Shown here: piece after piece, positions 63,780 to 64,000 of the stretch
Layout of the letters: each line of letters begins with the position of its first letter
Position numbering within the stretch: position 1 is the first letter of the stretch
Source of the DNA: Janthinobacterium sp. ROICE36
GTDB lineage: Bacteria > Pseudomonadota > Gammaproteobacteria > Burkholderiales > Burkholderiaceae_D
Assembly (NCBI RefSeq): GCF_002869965.1
Contig: NZ_PEBS01000011.1
Span: 38,534 to 102,533 of the forward strand
DNA length: 64,000 nt
Direction: 5' to 3'
The notes under the pieces: model-generated
Told to the model about the DNA's origin: nothing
Database searches by the model: none
The model's input: only the letters and a program-made list of their open reading frames with translations
Position numbers and translations under genes: made by a program

Positions 63780-64000
63780 TTACTTATTTGATAATATTGA
63801 TATGTTGCTTGATAAGGACCCATTATTCTGTTGCTGGTATTTTGAGTGCTTGGTGGTGTAAGTGTCAAGACCTGCCTGGTTATATACGCGTTTAACGAAT
63901 AATTCCGGCTTTTTCTCCTGCCATTTCTTCATCGCCTGAATCGGTGTTGCGTTATCCAAGGCGCGCTGGGGAATGTTGTGGTTGTAGATTTTCAGGTAAT
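63780..64000 (-). CDS. IS481-type transposase, C-terminal end (partial)
   Basis: Partial: the 3' end of a minus-strand gene continuing past 64000. 72 codons are visible: YLKIYNHNIPQRALDNATPI then QAMKKWQEKKPELFVKRVYN, which is the end of a DDE integrase-core transposase (the family usually ends WYNxxxPQxAL..TPxQAxxxW). After KRVYNQAGLDT comes an unusual ~26-residue polar tail to the TAA at 63780-63782. The DDE residues themselves lie outside the window. IS481 rather than IS3 is preferred from the PQRAL...TPIQAM...PELF pattern. Confidence 0.75.
   Translation of the reverse strand, partial: YLKIYNHNIPQRALDNATPIQAMKKWQEKKPELFVKRVYNQAGLDTYTTKHSKYQQQNNGSLSSNISILSNK

Overview
The window looks like a chromosomal segment of a high-GC betaproteobacterium of the Oxalobacteraceae (Janthinobacterium/Duganella/Massilia type). 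This is inferred from protein character, gene order and GC-rich codon use, not from a search. The macromolecular synthesis block rpsU-yqeY-dnaG-rpoD (36866-42363) is present, with plsY, tsaD, an aroG-type DAHP synthase and pdxJ around it.

Layout. 1-5756: an MgtC-family protein followed by a small gene resembling a detached MgtC C-terminal domain, then an RND efflux permease and its adaptor. 6151-8672: a PAS/GGDEF/EAL cyclic-di-GMP gene broken by a one-base frameshift in a G run. 8681-18826: ordinary chromosomal genes (EEP hydrolase, ybaK, plsY, DsbA-like, DUF427, DUF2157 with a DUF4401/GDYXXLXY fusion, a DUF457-like hydrolase, a CPA2 antiporter, a voltage-gated channel with a C-terminal zinc ribbon). 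18865-25867: seven tightly overlapping genes that look like a lipid-building operon of unknown product (KAS III-like condensing enzyme, 3beta-HSD-type SDR, MBL hydrolase, adenylate-forming enzyme, PAP2 phosphatase, sterol-desaturase-family hydroxylase, fatty acid desaturase). It is followed by a GbsR/MarR regulator, DUF4166 and TIGR01777 operon (25935-28590) whose promoter carries a perfect 20-bp palindrome. 28625-30796: eutBC, with eutB frameshifted. 30797-36703: tsaD, an orphan NirD, aroG, a degenerate IS110-derived protein, ybiB and an HI0933-family flavoprotein.

42506-54158 is a complete filamentous (inovirus-type) prophage. It is inserted in a tRNA-Ile2(CAU) gene and bounded by a 48-bp direct repeat of the tRNA 3' half. 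It encodes a tyrosine integrase, repressor, small regulator, II/X-type replication protein, ssDNA-binding protein, small coat proteins, major coat protein, adsorption protein, pVI-like protein, Zot and secretin, plus a RelE/ParE-type toxin-antitoxin pair. Its non-coding DNA is rich in structure: GTTCAAC pairs at both ends, a repressor palindrome, a 16-bp palindrome in three copies around the secretin gene, three to four tandem ~43-bp repeats, and several hairpins. These are candidates for attachment, origin and packaging signals.

54261-64000 returns to host genes (FKBP isomerase, DUF2726, YjjG-like HAD nucleotidase, pdxJ, DUF4265, GFA-family, Crp/Fnr regulator, a chemoreceptor damaged by several lesions, an oxidoreductase-like small protein, a DEAD-box helicase) and ends in the 3' end of an IS481-type transposase. 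Three otherwise well-preserved genes (PAS/GGDEF/EAL, eutB, chemoreceptor) carry single-base frameshifts. Sequencing or assembly error must be excluded before calling them pseudogenes; the chemoreceptor also appears to have in-frame deletions, which argues for real decay there.
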